Assembly: GCF_006716125.1 (NCBI RefSeq) | Contig: NZ_VFOM01000001.1 | Coordinates: 1,240,001-1,304,000, forward strand | Direction: 5' to 3' | DNA: 64,000 bases | Source of the DNA: Homoserinimonas aerilata | GTDB taxonomy: Bacteria; Actinomycetota; Actinomycetes; Actinomycetales; Microbacteriaceae | Shown: in pieces, positions 1 through 9,596 of the stretch | Position numbering within the stretch: the stretch's first letter is position 1 | Layout of the letters: each line of letters begins with the position of its first letter | Translations under genes and position numbers: made by a program | The notes under the pieces: model-generated | What the model saw: the letters and a program-made list of their open reading frames with translations, nothing else | Databases searched by the model: none | Told to the model about the DNA's origin: nothing

Positions 1-500
1 AAGACGAGATCATCGCGCGCCTGAGCAATCGGGTGATCGAGCAGATCCGGGTCGAGGTTCCGTGGCGGCCCGGCGCGCGCGAGCTTCTCGCCGAGCTGAA
101 GGACGCGGGCATCCCGGCCGCGCTCGTCACCATGTCGTACCGCGCGATGGCCGAGATGGTGGTGGATGCGATCGGTTCGGATGTCTTCGCCGCGCTGATC
201 ACAGGAGATTCCGTCACACACGGCAAGCCGCATCCGGAGCCCTACCTGCTCGGCGCGGCTGCGCTCGGCGTCGACGTGGCCGACTGCATCGCCATCGAGG
301 ATTCGCGCACGGGCGTGGCCTCGGCCGTCGCATCCGGGGCCGTCACCATCGGCGTGCCGCTTCATGTCGAGTTGCCGCCGAGCAGCGAGTACACGCTCTG
401 GGAGTCACTCGCCGGTGCCACGGTGGCCGATCTGCGCGCTGTCGTCGAGGCGCGGCGCGCGCCTGTCGAGCAGGATGCCGCGGCCGGAGCAGGCGCATGA
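1..500 (+). CDS. HAD-superfamily phosphatase, 3' part (cut by window edge)
   Basis: This is the C-terminal part of a haloacid dehalogenase-like phosphohydrolase of the beta-phosphoglucomutase type. The frame is open from base 3, so the start and motif I (the nucleophile aspartate) lie outside the window. Visible are the motif II region (ALVTMS), the motif III lysine in HGKPHPEPY, and the motif IV acidic pair in AIEDSRTG. The stop overlaps the start of the methyltransferase gene in an ATGA, so the two are probably translated together. The substrate cannot be told from this part; a small phosphosugar is likely for the subfamily. Confidence 0.85.
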   Translation, partial: DEIIARLSNRVIEQIRVEVPWRPGARELLAELKDAGIPAALVTMSYRAMAEMVVDAIGSDVFAALITGDSVTHGKPHPEPYLLGAAALGVDVADCIAIEDSRTGVASAVASGAVTIGVPLHVELPPSSEYTLWESLAGATVADLRAVVEARRAPVEQDAAAGAGA

Positions 501-1513
501 CCGCCAAACAGAGCGGGCCGTTCCGGGCGGGCGACAAGGTCCAGCTGACGGGGCCGAAGGCGCGACTGCACACGATCATCCTGGAGCCGGGCAAGGTCTT
601 CCACAGCCACAGGGGCACCATCGACCACGATGCGCTCGTGGGGCTGCCCGACGGCTCGGTCGTCTCGAACTCCTCGGGCGATGAGTATCTGGCGCTTCGC
701 CCGCTGCTGAACGACTTCGTCATGTCGATGCCGCGTGGCGCGGCGATCATCTACCCGAAGGATGCCGCACAGATTCTGGCGCTCGGCGACATCTTCCCGG
801 GGGCGACGGTCGTGGAGGCCGGCGTCGGCTCGGGCGCGTTGAGCCTGTGGCTGCTGCGTGGCCTCGGGCCGGAGGGCCGCCTGATGTCGTTCGAACGCCG
901 TGAGGAGTTCGCCGAGATCGCACGCGGCAACGTCACGAGCTTTCTGGGCGAGGAGCCCGCGAACTGGTCGGTGACGGTGGGCGACCTCGTGGAGTCGCTG
1001 CCGACCGTTGCCGAGGAGGGCACCGTCGACCGCGTGGTCCTCGACATGCTGGCGCCGTGGGAGTGCCTCGAGGTGTGCGCGACGGCGCTCCGCTCCGGCG
1101 GTGTGCTGCTCTGCTACATCGCGACGGTCACCCAGCTCTCCCGTGTCGCCGAGGCGATCAGGGCGACCGGGCTGTTCACCGACCCGCAGTCATCCGAGAC
1201 GATGGTCCGCGGATGGCACGTCGAGGGTCTCGCGGTTCGCCCCGATCACCGCATGGTCGCCCACACGGGCTTCCTGCTCACGGCTCGCCGCCTCGCGCCC
1301 GACACGATTCTGCCTCAGCTCAAGCGGAGGGCGTCGAAGACCGAGTTCAGCGACGAGGATGTCGAGCTGTGGACTCCGGGTGCCCTCGGCGAGCGTGCCG
1401 GCAGCCCGAAGAAGCTGCGCAAGACGGTTCGCGTGGCTGCGGCGGGTGCCGCCCATGCCATCGCCGCCAACAGCGAGACGGATGCGGAGGGCGACGATGT
1501 CGTCAGTGACTAG
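497..1513 (+). CDS. trmI: tRNA (adenine-58-N1)-methyltransferase TrmI
   Basis: TrmI uses S-adenosylmethionine to make m1A58 in the T-loop of tRNA and acts as a tetramer. The 338-residue protein has the N-terminal small beta domain (about residues 8-70) followed by a Rossmann methyltransferase domain. The SAM-binding motif VVEAGVGSGALS is at about 105-116, and VDRVVLDMLAPWE carries the motif IV aspartate. The start is the ATG that overlaps the HAD stop. The Ala/Glu-rich tail after about residue 300 is typical of actinobacterial members, which usually sit beside the proteasome and Paf genes. Here pafB and pafC follow two genes later. Confidence 0.92.
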   Translation: MTAKQSGPFRAGDKVQLTGPKARLHTIILEPGKVFHSHRGTIDHDALVGLPDGSVVSNSSGDEYLALRPLLNDFVMSMPRGAAIIYPKDAAQILALGDIFPGATVVEAGVGSGALSLWLLRGLGPEGRLMSFERREEFAEIARGNVTSFLGEEPANWSVTVGDLVESLPTVAEEGTVDRVVLDMLAPWECLEVCATALRSGGVLLCYIATVTQLSRVAEAIRATGLFTDPQSSETMVRGWHVEGLAVRPDHRMVAHTGFLLTARRLAPDTILPQLKRRASKTEFSDEDVELWTPGALGERAGSPKKLRKTVRVAAAGAAHAIAANSETDAEGDDVVSD

Positions 1514-1550
1514 AATTGCGGCATCCCCGCAGGTAATGAAAAGAGGATTC

Positions 1551-2486
1551 GTGCGCAAGCTTCCAGCGCTTCTCGTCGTGGCCGCCCTGCTGCCCGCTCT
1601 CGCGGCATGCTCGGCCTCTCCCCGGGAGGAGTACCCTTCGGGCGACGCCTCGTCGGTGGTGACCGCGTCGGGAGACTTCGGGGCGCAGCCGGTCGTCGAC
1701 ATGCCGACGCCTGTCATCGCTCATGAGACCCAGGTCTCCGTCCTCATCGACGGCGACGGCGAGGTCCTCAGCGACGGCCAGCCTGTTCTCATCGAGGCGA
1801 CGATCCTCAACGGCGGAACCGGCGAGGTGCTGCAGCAGAGCGGCTACGCCGGCGAGAGGAGCGGCGTTCTGCTCACGGTCGGCTCGAATGCGCTGCCGCC
1901 TGTGACGGAGGCCCTCAAGGGTGTGACCGTGGGTTCGCGCATCGTCGTCGTCGGCACGGCCGCCGACACGCATGGCGGCCAGGCCGTCCCCGATTCCGGC
2001 GTTGCCGCCGAGGACTCCTTCGTCTACGTCGTCGATGTGCTCGATGCCTTCCTGCCCAAGGCGGATGGTGCGACGCGCGCAGGCGAGAACGGCGACCCGA
2101 CGGTGGTGCTGGCCCCGAACGGGCGCCCCGGCATCACGATCCCCAAGGCCGACGCCCCCGAAGATCTGGTCACCTCAGTGCTCAAGCAGGGCGATGGCGA
2201 TGTGGTCAAGGATGGCGACTACGCCGTGCTGCACTACACGGGTGTCACCTGGGCCGACAACAAGGTGTTCGACTCGAGTTGGGATCGCGACCAGGCCGCC
2301 GTCATGCAGCTGACCGCGGGCTCCGTCGTCGACGGCTTCCACCAGGGGCTTGTCGGCCAGAAGGTCGGCTCCCAGGTGCTCCTCGTGATCCCGCCGAGCC
2401 TCGGCTACGGCGACCAGGCGAGTGACACGATTCCTGCGGGCTCGACGCTCGTGTTCGTCGTCGACATCCTCGGCATCGCCGGTTAG
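1551..2486 (+). CDS. Lipoprotein with FKBP-type peptidyl-prolyl isomerase domain
   Basis: This is a secreted, lipid-anchored peptidyl-prolyl cis-trans isomerase. The GTG at 1551 is preferred because AGAGGA lies a few bases upstream; an ATG at 1536 is the alternative. The signal peptide ends in the lipobox LAAC, so the cysteine at about residue 20 should be acylated. A first, divergent FKBP-like half covers roughly residues 50-155. A clear FKBP domain forms the C-terminus, from DYAVLHYTGV through GFHQGLVGQKVGSQ to GYGDQ and STLVFVVDI. The lnt and lspA genes needed to mature such lipoproteins are also in this window. A TAGAAT box at 1511-1516 may be its own -10 element. Confidence 0.88.
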   Translation: MRKLPALLVVAALLPALAACSASPREEYPSGDASSVVTASGDFGAQPVVDMPTPVIAHETQVSVLIDGDGEVLSDGQPVLIEATILNGGTGEVLQQSGYAGERSGVLLTVGSNALPPVTEALKGVTVGSRIVVVGTAADTHGGQAVPDSGVAAEDSFVYVVDVLDAFLPKADGATRAGENGDPTVVLAPNGRPGITIPKADAPEDLVTSVLKQGDGDVVKDGDYAVLHYTGVTWADNKVFDSSWDRDQAAVMQLTAGSVVDGFHQGLVGQKVGSQVLLVIPPSLGYGDQASDTIPAGSTLVFVVDILGIAG

Positions 2487-2493
2487 GGGAGCA

Positions 2494-3507
2494 GTGTCGG
2501 CAGCGAAGCCCCGGATCCCGGTTGAGGAGCGCCTCTTCAGCCTGGTCCTCGCGCTGCTCGCCACCGAGGCAGGGCTGACGAAGCTCGAGATCCTGTCGAC
2601 CGTGCAGGGGTACCGCCAGCGTTTCTCCGCATCCGGCGACAACGCCAATCTCGAGCGTCAGTTCGAGCGCGACAAAGACGACATCCGCGAACTCGGGGTG
2701 CCTCTCGAGACGGTCGACGACCCGTCCGACGCGGGCAACAATCAGAATCTGCGCTATCGCATCCCGCGCGGCAGTTACGAGCTTCCGGCGGATGTCCGCT
2801 TCACGGCCGACGAGACGACCCTGCTGCATCTTGCGGCGATGGTGTGGCGTGAGGGCTCGCTGTCGACGGAGTCGCATCGCGCGATGCTCAAGCTTCGCTC
2901 ACTCGGGCTCAGTCCGGACGAGCCCGTGCTCGGTTATGCCCCCCGCCTGCGCGTGCGCGACAGCGCCTTCGAACCGCTCAGCATGGCGCTGCAGAAGAAC
3001 GTCGTCGTCTCCTTCGCCTATCTGAAGCCGGGGGAGGCGGATGCGGGCATCCGCACGGTCGAACCGCTCGCCCTGTTCCAGCACGAGGGTCGTTGGCACC
3101 TGTTCTCGCGCATGCCCGGCACGTCGACGACGAAGACGTATCTGCTGCGGCGCATCGTCGGCACGGTCACCCTCAGCAATCGCGGATTCACCCCGCCGCC
3201 CGGTGATCAGGCTGCGATCGGCATGGCCGAACTGAGCGAGGTGTGGAACGCGAAGTCTGCGATCGTCGAGGTCGTAGAGGGTTCGGATGCGGCGACACGG
3301 CTGATGAAGCGGCGCGGCACCCGCGAGGAGGGCCCCGGCCGGCTCCTGCTGCACTACGCCGATCTCAACATCCTGGCTGACGAGCTGGCTGGTTTCGGCC
3401 CTGAGGTGCGCGCCGTCGAACCGCCGGAGCTGCGTGAGGCCGTGATCGGCCGGCTGCGGCAGATCCTTGCAGACCACGGAGCGGACGGGGGAGCGAACCA
3501 TGGCTGA
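2494..3507 (+). CDS. pafB: WYL-domain transcriptional regulator PafB
   Basis: PafB and PafC together activate the LexA/RecA-independent DNA damage response of actinobacteria. The protein has an N-terminal winged helix-turn-helix region (VEERLFSLVLALLATEAGLT to about residue 80) and a WYL domain in the middle (about 160-240; the core reads GRWHLFSRM where many members have the WYL triplet). A C-terminal extension follows. The GTG start at 2494 follows the FKBP stop by seven bases behind GGGGA; upstream in-frame codons lie inside the FKBP gene. The stop overlaps the pafC start (ATGGCTGA), so the two subunits should be made in matching amounts. 337 residues is normal for the family. Confidence 0.88.
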   Translation: MSAAKPRIPVEERLFSLVLALLATEAGLTKLEILSTVQGYRQRFSASGDNANLERQFERDKDDIRELGVPLETVDDPSDAGNNQNLRYRIPRGSYELPADVRFTADETTLLHLAAMVWREGSLSTESHRAMLKLRSLGLSPDEPVLGYAPRLRVRDSAFEPLSMALQKNVVVSFAYLKPGEADAGIRTVEPLALFQHEGRWHLFSRMPGTSTTKTYLLRRIVGTVTLSNRGFTPPPGDQAAIGMAELSEVWNAKSAIVEVVEGSDAATRLMKRRGTREEGPGRLLLHYADLNILADELAGFGPEVRAVEPPELREAVIGRLRQILADHGADGGANHG

Positions 3508-4477
3508 GCGCCGAAGCAAGGCCGTTCCCGCGGGGGAGAAGCTCGCGTTCCTACTGTCGCTGGTGCCGTTCCTCATGGACAACGACCGCATCAGCGTCGC
3601 CGACACCGCCCGCCATTTCGACATGGAGCCGGAGCAGATCCGCGAGGCCGTCAGGCTCATCGCCATCTCGGGCATCCCCGGCGAGACGGGCACCTACCAG
3701 CACGGTGATCTCTTCGACCTGGCCTGGGATGCCTTCGAGGAGCACGACGAGATCGTGCTCACCCAGATGGTCGCCATCGATGATGCGCCACGTTTCTCGG
3801 CACGCGAGGCCGCCGCACTCATCGCGGGGTTGCAGTATCTCTCCGGGCTGCCCGAGAACGCTGACCGGGCCGCCATCGCGACTCTCATGGCCAAGCTGTC
3901 GCGGGGCGCATCCGCCACTCCGAGTCCTATGGCCGTCGAGGGTTCGGAGTCGGATGCGACGCTGGCGCTGATCAGGCGGTCGGTCGACGGCGGCGTTCAA
4001 CTCGAGTTCGACTACCTGGGCCTGCGCGGCGAGCGTCAGAGCCGCCGGGTGGATCCGCTGCGGGTGGAGTCACTCGACGCCGACTGGTATCTGCGCGGCT
4101 GGTGCCATCTGCGCGAGGCGGTGCGCACCTTCCGCATCGATCGCATCATCGATCCGCGTGTGACGGATGAGCCGGTGACGTTCCACCTGCGTGACATCCC
4201 GCTCGGCGACAGGCTGTTCGAGGGCTCGCGCGATGACGTGTCGGTGACGCTCGATGTGGCGCCGTCGGCCCTACCCCTGATCGCCGACTATGTCCCGGAG
4301 GGCTCGCCGGTCACCGAGTCGGGTGGCCGCATGCGCATGGACATCACCGTCCCGCATTTCCACGGCCTGAAGCGGCTGGTGTCGAGCCGTGCGGGTGTCG
4401 TGTCGGTGGTCGGCCCGCCGGATGCCCGTGCTGCCGTGGCCGAGTGGGCCCGTGCTGCGCTCGTCCGCTACGAGTGA
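3500..4477 (+). CDS. pafC: WYL-domain transcriptional regulator PafC
   Basis: Second half of the PafBC pair. The 325-residue protein carries an N-terminal winged helix region (LAFLLSLVPFLMDNDRISVADTARHF), a WYL domain with DADWYLRGWCHLREAVRTFRIDRI at about 195-218, and a C-terminal WCX-like domain. The ATG at 3500 overlaps the last codons of pafB; an upstream in-frame start at 3467 would lie well inside pafB and is rejected. In well-studied actinobacteria PafBC senses single-stranded DNA produced by damage and activates recA and other repair genes; that function is inferred here from the family. Confidence 0.88.
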   Translation: MAERRSKAVPAGEKLAFLLSLVPFLMDNDRISVADTARHFDMEPEQIREAVRLIAISGIPGETGTYQHGDLFDLAWDAFEEHDEIVLTQMVAIDDAPRFSAREAAALIAGLQYLSGLPENADRAAIATLMAKLSRGASATPSPMAVEGSESDATLALIRRSVDGGVQLEFDYLGLRGERQSRRVDPLRVESLDADWYLRGWCHLREAVRTFRIDRIIDPRVTDEPVTFHLRDIPLGDRLFEGSRDDVSVTLDVAPSALPLIADYVPEGSPVTESGGRMRMDITVPHFHGLKRLVSSRAGVVSVVGPPDARAAVAEWARAALVRYE

Positions 4478-4549
4478 GTGCGGTGCAGGGGATTCCTGCC
4501 CACTGCGCGTAGACTTCTAGGACTCTTCCCCTTTCGAAGGACAACAGAC

Positions 4550-4759
4550 ATGCCTGCACATCTTGGTGGCTGGACCGGCCTGATCCTCGTGATCATCGTG
4601 CTGGTGCTCTTCGCCGCGCCCAAGCTTCCGCAGATAACCAAGAGCGTCGCCCAGTCGATGAACATCTTCAAGAAGGAGATCCGCGGCAACTCCACGGATT
4701 CGTCTGAGACCCCGGCTGACGAGAAGACTCCGGCCGACGAGAAGAACCAGAAGAACTGA
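4550..4759 (+). CDS. tatA: Sec-independent translocase subunit TatA
   Basis: TatA forms the pore of the twin-arginine translocase, which exports folded proteins such as the Rieske protein. The 69-residue product has one N-terminal membrane helix (TGLILVIIVLVLFAAPKLP), the FxxPK-like hinge (FAAPKLPQ), an amphipathic helix (SVAQSMNIFKKEI), and an acidic tail with the repeat ADEKTPADEK. The start at 4550 follows GAAGGA; an in-frame start at 4478 would add 24 residues ahead of the membrane helix and is rejected. tatC follows after five bases. Confidence 0.93.
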   Translation: MPAHLGGWTGLILVIIVLVLFAAPKLPQITKSVAQSMNIFKKEIRGNSTDSSETPADEKTPADEKNQKN

Positions 4760-4764
4760 GCACT

Positions 4765-5568
4765 GTGGCTGCGCCAACACGCACGCCGCGAGACCGCGAG
4801 GGTCGGATGCCCCTCGGCCAGCACCTGCTAGAACTCCGCAAGCGGCTTCTCATCGCCGGCCTCGCGGTCATCCTGGGTGCTGTCGGCGGCTATTTCACCT
4901 CCGAGTGGGTGTGGGCCCAGCTTCAGCAGCCGCTTCTGCAGGTCGCCGAGGAGCAGGGCCGAACCGCCGAGGTCGCCTACACCTATATCACCGAGGCATT
5001 CGACACCCTCCTGCAGATCTCGTTCACCGTGGGTTTCGTCATCTCGAGCCCCGTCTGGCTCTACCAGCTGTGGGCATTCTTCGTTCCCGCGCTGCACCGC
5101 AAGGAGAAGCGCTACGCCCTCGGCTTCGTACTCGCGGCGTTCCCCCTGTTCCTCGCGGGCTGCTTCGTCGGCTGGCTGATCCTCCCGAACATGGTCGAAC
5201 TGATGATCCGCTTCGCGGCATCCGATACCGCGACCCTTCTGCAGGCGAAGGTATACCTCGATTTCGCGCTCAAGCTGCTCCTCGCAGTGGGTCTGGCGTT
5301 CATCCTGCCGGTGTTCCTGGTGCTGCTGAACTTCGTGGGCGTGCTCAGCGCGAAGCAGATCCTGAAGGGCTGGCGCATCGCCATCCTTCTCATCAGCGTG
5401 TTCGCGGCGTTGGCGACACCGGCGGCCGATGTCGTGTCGATGATGCTGCTGATCGGCTCCATGGGCGTCCTCTACTTCGCTGCGGCCGGCGTGGCCTGGC
5501 TGCACGACCGGGCCGTGCGCAGGCGCGACAAAGCCCTCGACGAGGAATACGGGACAGCATCCGCATGA
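4765..5568 (+). CDS. tatC: Sec-independent translocase subunit TatC
   Basis: TatC is the twin-arginine signal receptor. The 267-residue protein has six predicted membrane segments. It keeps the conserved N-terminal LGQHLLELRKRLL (the HLxELRxR motif) and the WAFFVPALHRKEKR loop. It starts at GTG 4765, five bases after the tatA stop. No tatB is adjacent. The stop overlaps the start of the helicase gene in an ATGA. QcrA, the Rieske protein encoded later in this window, is the class of protein that depends on this system in actinobacteria. Confidence 0.95.
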   Translation: MAAPTRTPRDREGRMPLGQHLLELRKRLLIAGLAVILGAVGGYFTSEWVWAQLQQPLLQVAEEQGRTAEVAYTYITEAFDTLLQISFTVGFVISSPVWLYQLWAFFVPALHRKEKRYALGFVLAAFPLFLAGCFVGWLILPNMVELMIRFAASDTATLLQAKVYLDFALKLLLAVGLAFILPVFLVLLNFVGVLSAKQILKGWRIAILLISVFAALATPAADVVSMMLLIGSMGVLYFAAAGVAWLHDRAVRRRDKALDEEYGTASA

Positions 5569-8012
5569 CCGCAGAACAGCAGCCCTCACCCGCCGAACGC
5601 TATGCGCTGGCGAAGGCCCGGCAGGGCTCCCCGCAGTTGGAAGCGTTCCGTTCGGGGCTGTCCTTCGATCTGGACCCCTTCCAGTTGGCGTCGGGCGCCG
5701 CACTGGAGCGGGGCGACAGCGTTCTCGTCGCCGCACCCACGGGCGCCGGCAAGACCGTCGTGGCCGAGTTCGCCGTCTACCTCGCGATGCAGCAGCCCCG
5801 CGCGAAGGTCTTCTACACGGCGCCGATGAAGGCGCTCAGCAACCAGAAGTTCCAGGAGTTCGTCGCCGAGTACGGGGCGAGCGAGGTCGGTCTGCTCACG
5901 GGCGACACCAACATCAACTCGGGCGCCCGGATCGTCGTCATGACGACGGAGGTGCTGCGCAACATGCTCTACGCAGACTCCGACCTCCTGCGCGATCTCT
6001 CCTACGTGATCATGGATGAGGTGCACTACCTGGCCGATCGCTTCCGCGGCGCCGTGTGGGAGGAGGTCATCATCCACCTCCCGCAGAGTGTGCGGCTGGT
6101 CTCGCTGAGTGCCACGGTCTCCAATGCGGAGGAGTTCGGCGACTGGCTGCAGGCGGTGCGCGGCGAGACGGCCGTGATCGTCTCGGAGGAGCGCCCGGTG
6201 CCGCTCGATCAGCATGTGCTGGTGCGCAGCAAAATGCTCGACCTGTTCGACTCCTCGGGCGAGGCAGCCTCGCATCGGGTCAACCCGGAACTGATGCGCC
6301 TGACGGGCACGGGTGGACGGCAGTCATCCGGGCGGCCCGTGCACGGCCGGGGGCGCGACCGCAGTCGCGGCGGTTACCAGAACAGGAACGATGACGGCCG
6401 CATGGATCGCGCCCAGATCGTCGGGCTGCTCGACTCCAAGAATCTGCTGCCCGCGATCTTCTTCATCTTCAGCAGGGTCGGATGCGATCAGGCCGTCCGC
6501 CAGGTGCTGCGGGCGGGTGTGCGCCTCACCGATCAGCACGAGCGCGAGGAGATCCGCGGCATCGTGGAGGAACGCTGCCGCACGATCCCCGACGAGGATC
6601 TGATCGTGCTCGGCTACTGGGAGTGGCTGGATGGTCTGGAGCGCGGCGTCGCAGCCCACCATGCCGGCATGCTTCCTGCGTTCAAGGAGGTCGTCGAGGA
6701 GCTGTTCCAGAAGAAGCTTGTGAAGGCCGTGTTCGCGACCGAGACCCTCGCCCTGGGCATCAACATGCCGGCGCGCACCGTCGTTCTGGAGAAGCTCGAG
6801 AAGTTCAACGGTGAGGCCCGCGTGCCCATCACGCCCGGCGAGTACACGCAGCTCACGGGCCGGGCGGGGCGCCGCGGCATCGATGTGGAGGGCCACTCGG
6901 TCATCCAGTGGCAGGGCGGGCTCGACCCGCAGGCGGTCGCGTCTCTCGCATCCCGCCGCACCTACCCGCTGAACTCGAGTTTCAGCCCGACCTACAACAT
7001 GGCCGTCAACCTGATCGAGCAGTTCGGCCGCGACCGCACCCGTGACATCCTCGAGTCGTCGTTCGCGCAGTTCCAGGCGGACCGCTCCGTCGTGGACATC
7101 GCGCGCAAGGTGCGCGGCCAGGAGGAGGCGCTGGAGGGCTACGCGAAGGCCATGGAGTGCCATCTGGGCGACTTCGCCGAGTATGCGGGCATCCGGCGCG
7201 AACTGGGCGATCTCGAACGCAAAGGCCTTCGCGGCGACACGGGCTCCCGTGGCGAGCGCGACCGGCGCCAACGCCAGCTGACCGCACTGCGCAAGCGCAT
7301 GAAGCAGCACCCCTGCCACAGTTGCAGCGACAGGGAGGCGCACGCCCGCTGGGCGGAGCGCTGGTGGCGGCTGAAGAAGCAGTCCGACGAGCTGCGGCGG
7401 CAGGTGCGCTCGCGCACGGGGGCCGTCGCGAAGGTCTTCGACAGGGTCACGGATGTTCTGCTCGAGCTGGGCTATCTGTCGCGTGATGAGCATGGCGCCG
7501 TGTCGGTGGGCCCGTCTGGGCGAGTGCTGCGTCGCATCTACGGCGAACGCGACCTTCTGGTCGCAGAGTCTGTGAATCGTGGCCTCTGGAATGCCCTCGA
7601 CGTGCCAGGCCTCGCGGCGATGGCTGCAGCACTCGTGTATGAGCCGCGCCGAGAGGAGGGGCCCATCGATGAGCGCAGTCTGCCTCGCGGGCCGTTCCGG
7701 GCCGCCTTCGACAACACGACCACCCTGTGGGCGACGCTCGACGATCTGGAGCGCGACAACAAGCTCTCCGGTAGCAATCCGGTCTCGGCGGGGCTCTGCA
7801 TGGCCATGTACCGCTGGGCTGAGGGCGCCCCGCTCGACGCGGTGCTCCGCGACGCCGAGCTCGCCGCCGGCGACTTCGTTCGGGTGACCAAGCAGGCGAT
7901 CGACCTGCTCGACCAGCTGTCGATCGTCGCCGATGCGCCGGTCGGACCGACCGCCCGCAAGGCTCTGGATGCCATCCGTCGCGGCATTGTCGCCTATTCG
8001 AGCGTCGGCTGA
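5565..8012 (+). CDS. helY: DEAD/DEAH-box superfamily 2 helicase HelY (Ski2/Mtr4-like)
   Basis: This is an ATP-dependent RNA helicase of the Ski2 group, 815 residues long. Motif I is APTGAGKT at about 60, motif II is DEVH (VIMDEVHYL), motif III SATVSN, and motif VI QLTGRAGRRG. A conserved C-terminal helical (DSHCT-type) domain ends the protein. The CHSCSDREAHARW cysteine and histidine segment lies in the arch region. The ATG at 5565 overlaps the tatC stop; the open frame runs on upstream inside tatC but is a shadow there. The helicase is standard in actinobacteria next to tatC and is thought to act in RNA turnover; its exact targets are unknown. Confidence 0.92.
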   Translation: MTAEQQPSPAERYALAKARQGSPQLEAFRSGLSFDLDPFQLASGAALERGDSVLVAAPTGAGKTVVAEFAVYLAMQQPRAKVFYTAPMKALSNQKFQEFVAEYGASEVGLLTGDTNINSGARIVVMTTEVLRNMLYADSDLLRDLSYVIMDEVHYLADRFRGAVWEEVIIHLPQSVRLVSLSATVSNAEEFGDWLQAVRGETAVIVSEERPVPLDQHVLVRSKMLDLFDSSGEAASHRVNPELMRLTGTGGRQSSGRPVHGRGRDRSRGGYQNRNDDGRMDRAQIVGLLDSKNLLPAIFFIFSRVGCDQAVRQVLRAGVRLTDQHEREEIRGIVEERCRTIPDEDLIVLGYWEWLDGLERGVAAHHAGMLPAFKEVVEELFQKKLVKAVFATETLALGINMPARTVVLEKLEKFNGEARVPITPGEYTQLTGRAGRRGIDVEGHSVIQWQGGLDPQAVASLASRRTYPLNSSFSPTYNMAVNLIEQFGRDRTRDILESSFAQFQADRSVVDIARKVRGQEEALEGYAKAMECHLGDFAEYAGIRRELGDLERKGLRGDTGSRGERDRRQRQLTALRKRMKQHPCHSCSDREAHARWAERWWRLKKQSDELRRQVRSRTGAVAKVFDRVTDVLLELGYLSRDEHGAVSVGPSGRVLRRIYGERDLLVAESVNRGLWNALDVPGLAAMAAALVYEPRREEGPIDERSLPRGPFRAAFDNTTTLWATLDDLERDNKLSGSNPVSAGLCMAMYRWAEGAPLDAVLRDAELAAGDFVRVTKQAIDLLDQLSIVADAPVGPTARKALDAIRRGIVAYSSVG

Positions 8013-8015
8013 GGC

Positions 8016-9596
8016 ATGGCGTTCAGGGGTTCCCGCACGCGCGGGTCGAAGGCGGGCGACCGGGGGAGTGGCCGTCGGCTGTGGCTCTCTCTTCTCACTG
8101 CGGTTGTCGGCGGGGCTCTGCTGGCGGGGGCGTTCCCGTCTCTCGGCTGGTGGCCTCTGGCCTTCGTCGGAACGGGCCTCCTGCTCTGGTCGCTTGACGG
8201 GCGCGGCATCGGCGGCGCACTTCTGACGGGCCTTCTCGGCGGTTTCTCCTTCTACGGCCTGCACATCGTCTGGCTCACCATCTACCTCGGCCCCGTGCCG
8301 TGGCTCGCGCTCACCGGCCTCGAGGCGCTCTTCTTCGCCCTCGGCGCCGTTCTGCTGGCATTGGCGTGGCGCTTCGTCCCGCGCGCGGTGCCCGGTGTCT
8401 GGGGCCGCATGCTCCTGCTGCCGGCGGTGCTCGCCGGCATCTGGACCCTGCGCGAGGGCATCACCGCGGTGTGGCCCTACGGCGGCTTCTCCTGGGGGCG
8501 GCTCGCGTTCTCGCAGTCGCAGAGCTCGCTCGGCGACCTCGCTGCCTGGCTTGGCGCATCCGGCCTCAGCTTCGTCGTCGCCCTGATCGCTGCGATGCTG
8601 CTTCAGGCCATCAGAGAGCTCGCCGTCCTGCGCGCGGGCAGGGCCGCGCTGGCCCCGACAGCCGCGGTGCTGGCGCTCGCCCTGCTGGCCTTCCTGATGC
8701 CGCCGTTCCCTGTGACGGTGACGTCGAGCATCCGTGTCGCAGCGGTACAGGGCAATGCGGATGCGGGGCTCTTCGCGCAGAGGGAAGCCGGCGCCATCCT
8801 CGATGACCACCTGCAGGCCACCATGCCGATCATCGATGAGAGCGTCGACCTCGTCGTGTGGCCCGAGAATGCCGCAGACGTCAACCCCCTGCGCTACCCC
8901 CGGGCGGCCGGTGTGCTCGACTACGTCAGTGGTGAGATGGATGCCCCGCTGGTCGTCGGCACCATAACCGACGGGCCCGAAGACGAACTCTTCAACAGTG
9001 TGCTGCTGTGGCGCTCCGGCGAGGGTTCCGTGGCACAGTACGACAAGGCGCATCCGGTGCCCTTCGCCGAGTACCTGCCCGATCGCGAGTTCTGGTACCC
9101 GCTCGCGCCCGCGCTGTTCGATCTGGTTCCCCGCGACTACACGCTCGGCACTCGCCCCAATGTGTTCGACATCGACGGTCTGCTCGCCGGCATCGCCATC
9201 TGCTTCGACATCGTGGACGACGGTCTGCTGCACGAGATGATCGACGGGGGAGCGCAGATCATCCTGGCCCCCACCAACAATGCCGATTTCGGACCCACCG
9301 ATGAGAGTGTGCAGCAGCTGGCGATCGCCAGGCTGCGGGCGCTCGAATACGGGCGAACGGTGGTCAACACCTCCACGGTCGGCACAAGCGCGATCATCGC
9401 CCCGGATGGCGGCACCATCGCAGAGCTGCCCACATTCGAACCGGGCGCGATGGTCGAGGATGTTCCGCTCAGCGACACAGTCACGCCTGCGGCGGTCATC
9501 GGCCGCGGCGTCGAGTGGGGCCTCTCCGCCTTCGGCCTCGGGGCGCTCCTGCTGGCGCTCGGCCTGGCCGTGTGGCGCAGAGGCTCCCATGGCTGA
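8016..9596 (+). CDS. lnt: Apolipoprotein N-acyltransferase
   Basis: Lnt adds the third acyl chain to the N-terminal cysteine of lipoproteins at the outer face of the membrane. The 526-residue protein has about six N-terminal membrane helices (residues 20-230), then a nitrilase-fold domain and a last membrane helix near 495-515. The catalytic triad is visible as Glu in VVWPENAAD, Lys in AQYDKAHPVPF and Cys in GIAICFDIVDD. It sits three bases after helY and overlaps ppm1 by eight bases. In mycobacteria Lnt and Ppm1 are neighbours or fused, and the same pairing is kept here as separate genes. Confidence 0.92.
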   Translation: MAFRGSRTRGSKAGDRGSGRRLWLSLLTAVVGGALLAGAFPSLGWWPLAFVGTGLLLWSLDGRGIGGALLTGLLGGFSFYGLHIVWLTIYLGPVPWLALTGLEALFFALGAVLLALAWRFVPRAVPGVWGRMLLLPAVLAGIWTLREGITAVWPYGGFSWGRLAFSQSQSSLGDLAAWLGASGLSFVVALIAAMLLQAIRELAVLRAGRAALAPTAAVLALALLAFLMPPFPVTVTSSIRVAAVQGNADAGLFAQREAGAILDDHLQATMPIIDESVDLVVWPENAADVNPLRYPRAAGVLDYVSGEMDAPLVVGTITDGPEDELFNSVLLWRSGEGSVAQYDKAHPVPFAEYLPDREFWYPLAPALFDLVPRDYTLGTRPNVFDIDGLLAGIAICFDIVDDGLLHEMIDGGAQIILAPTNNADFGPTDESVQQLAIARLRALEYGRTVVNTSTVGTSAIIAPDGGTIAELPTFEPGAMVEDVPLSDTVTPAAVIGRGVEWGLSAFGLGALLLALGLAVWRRGSHG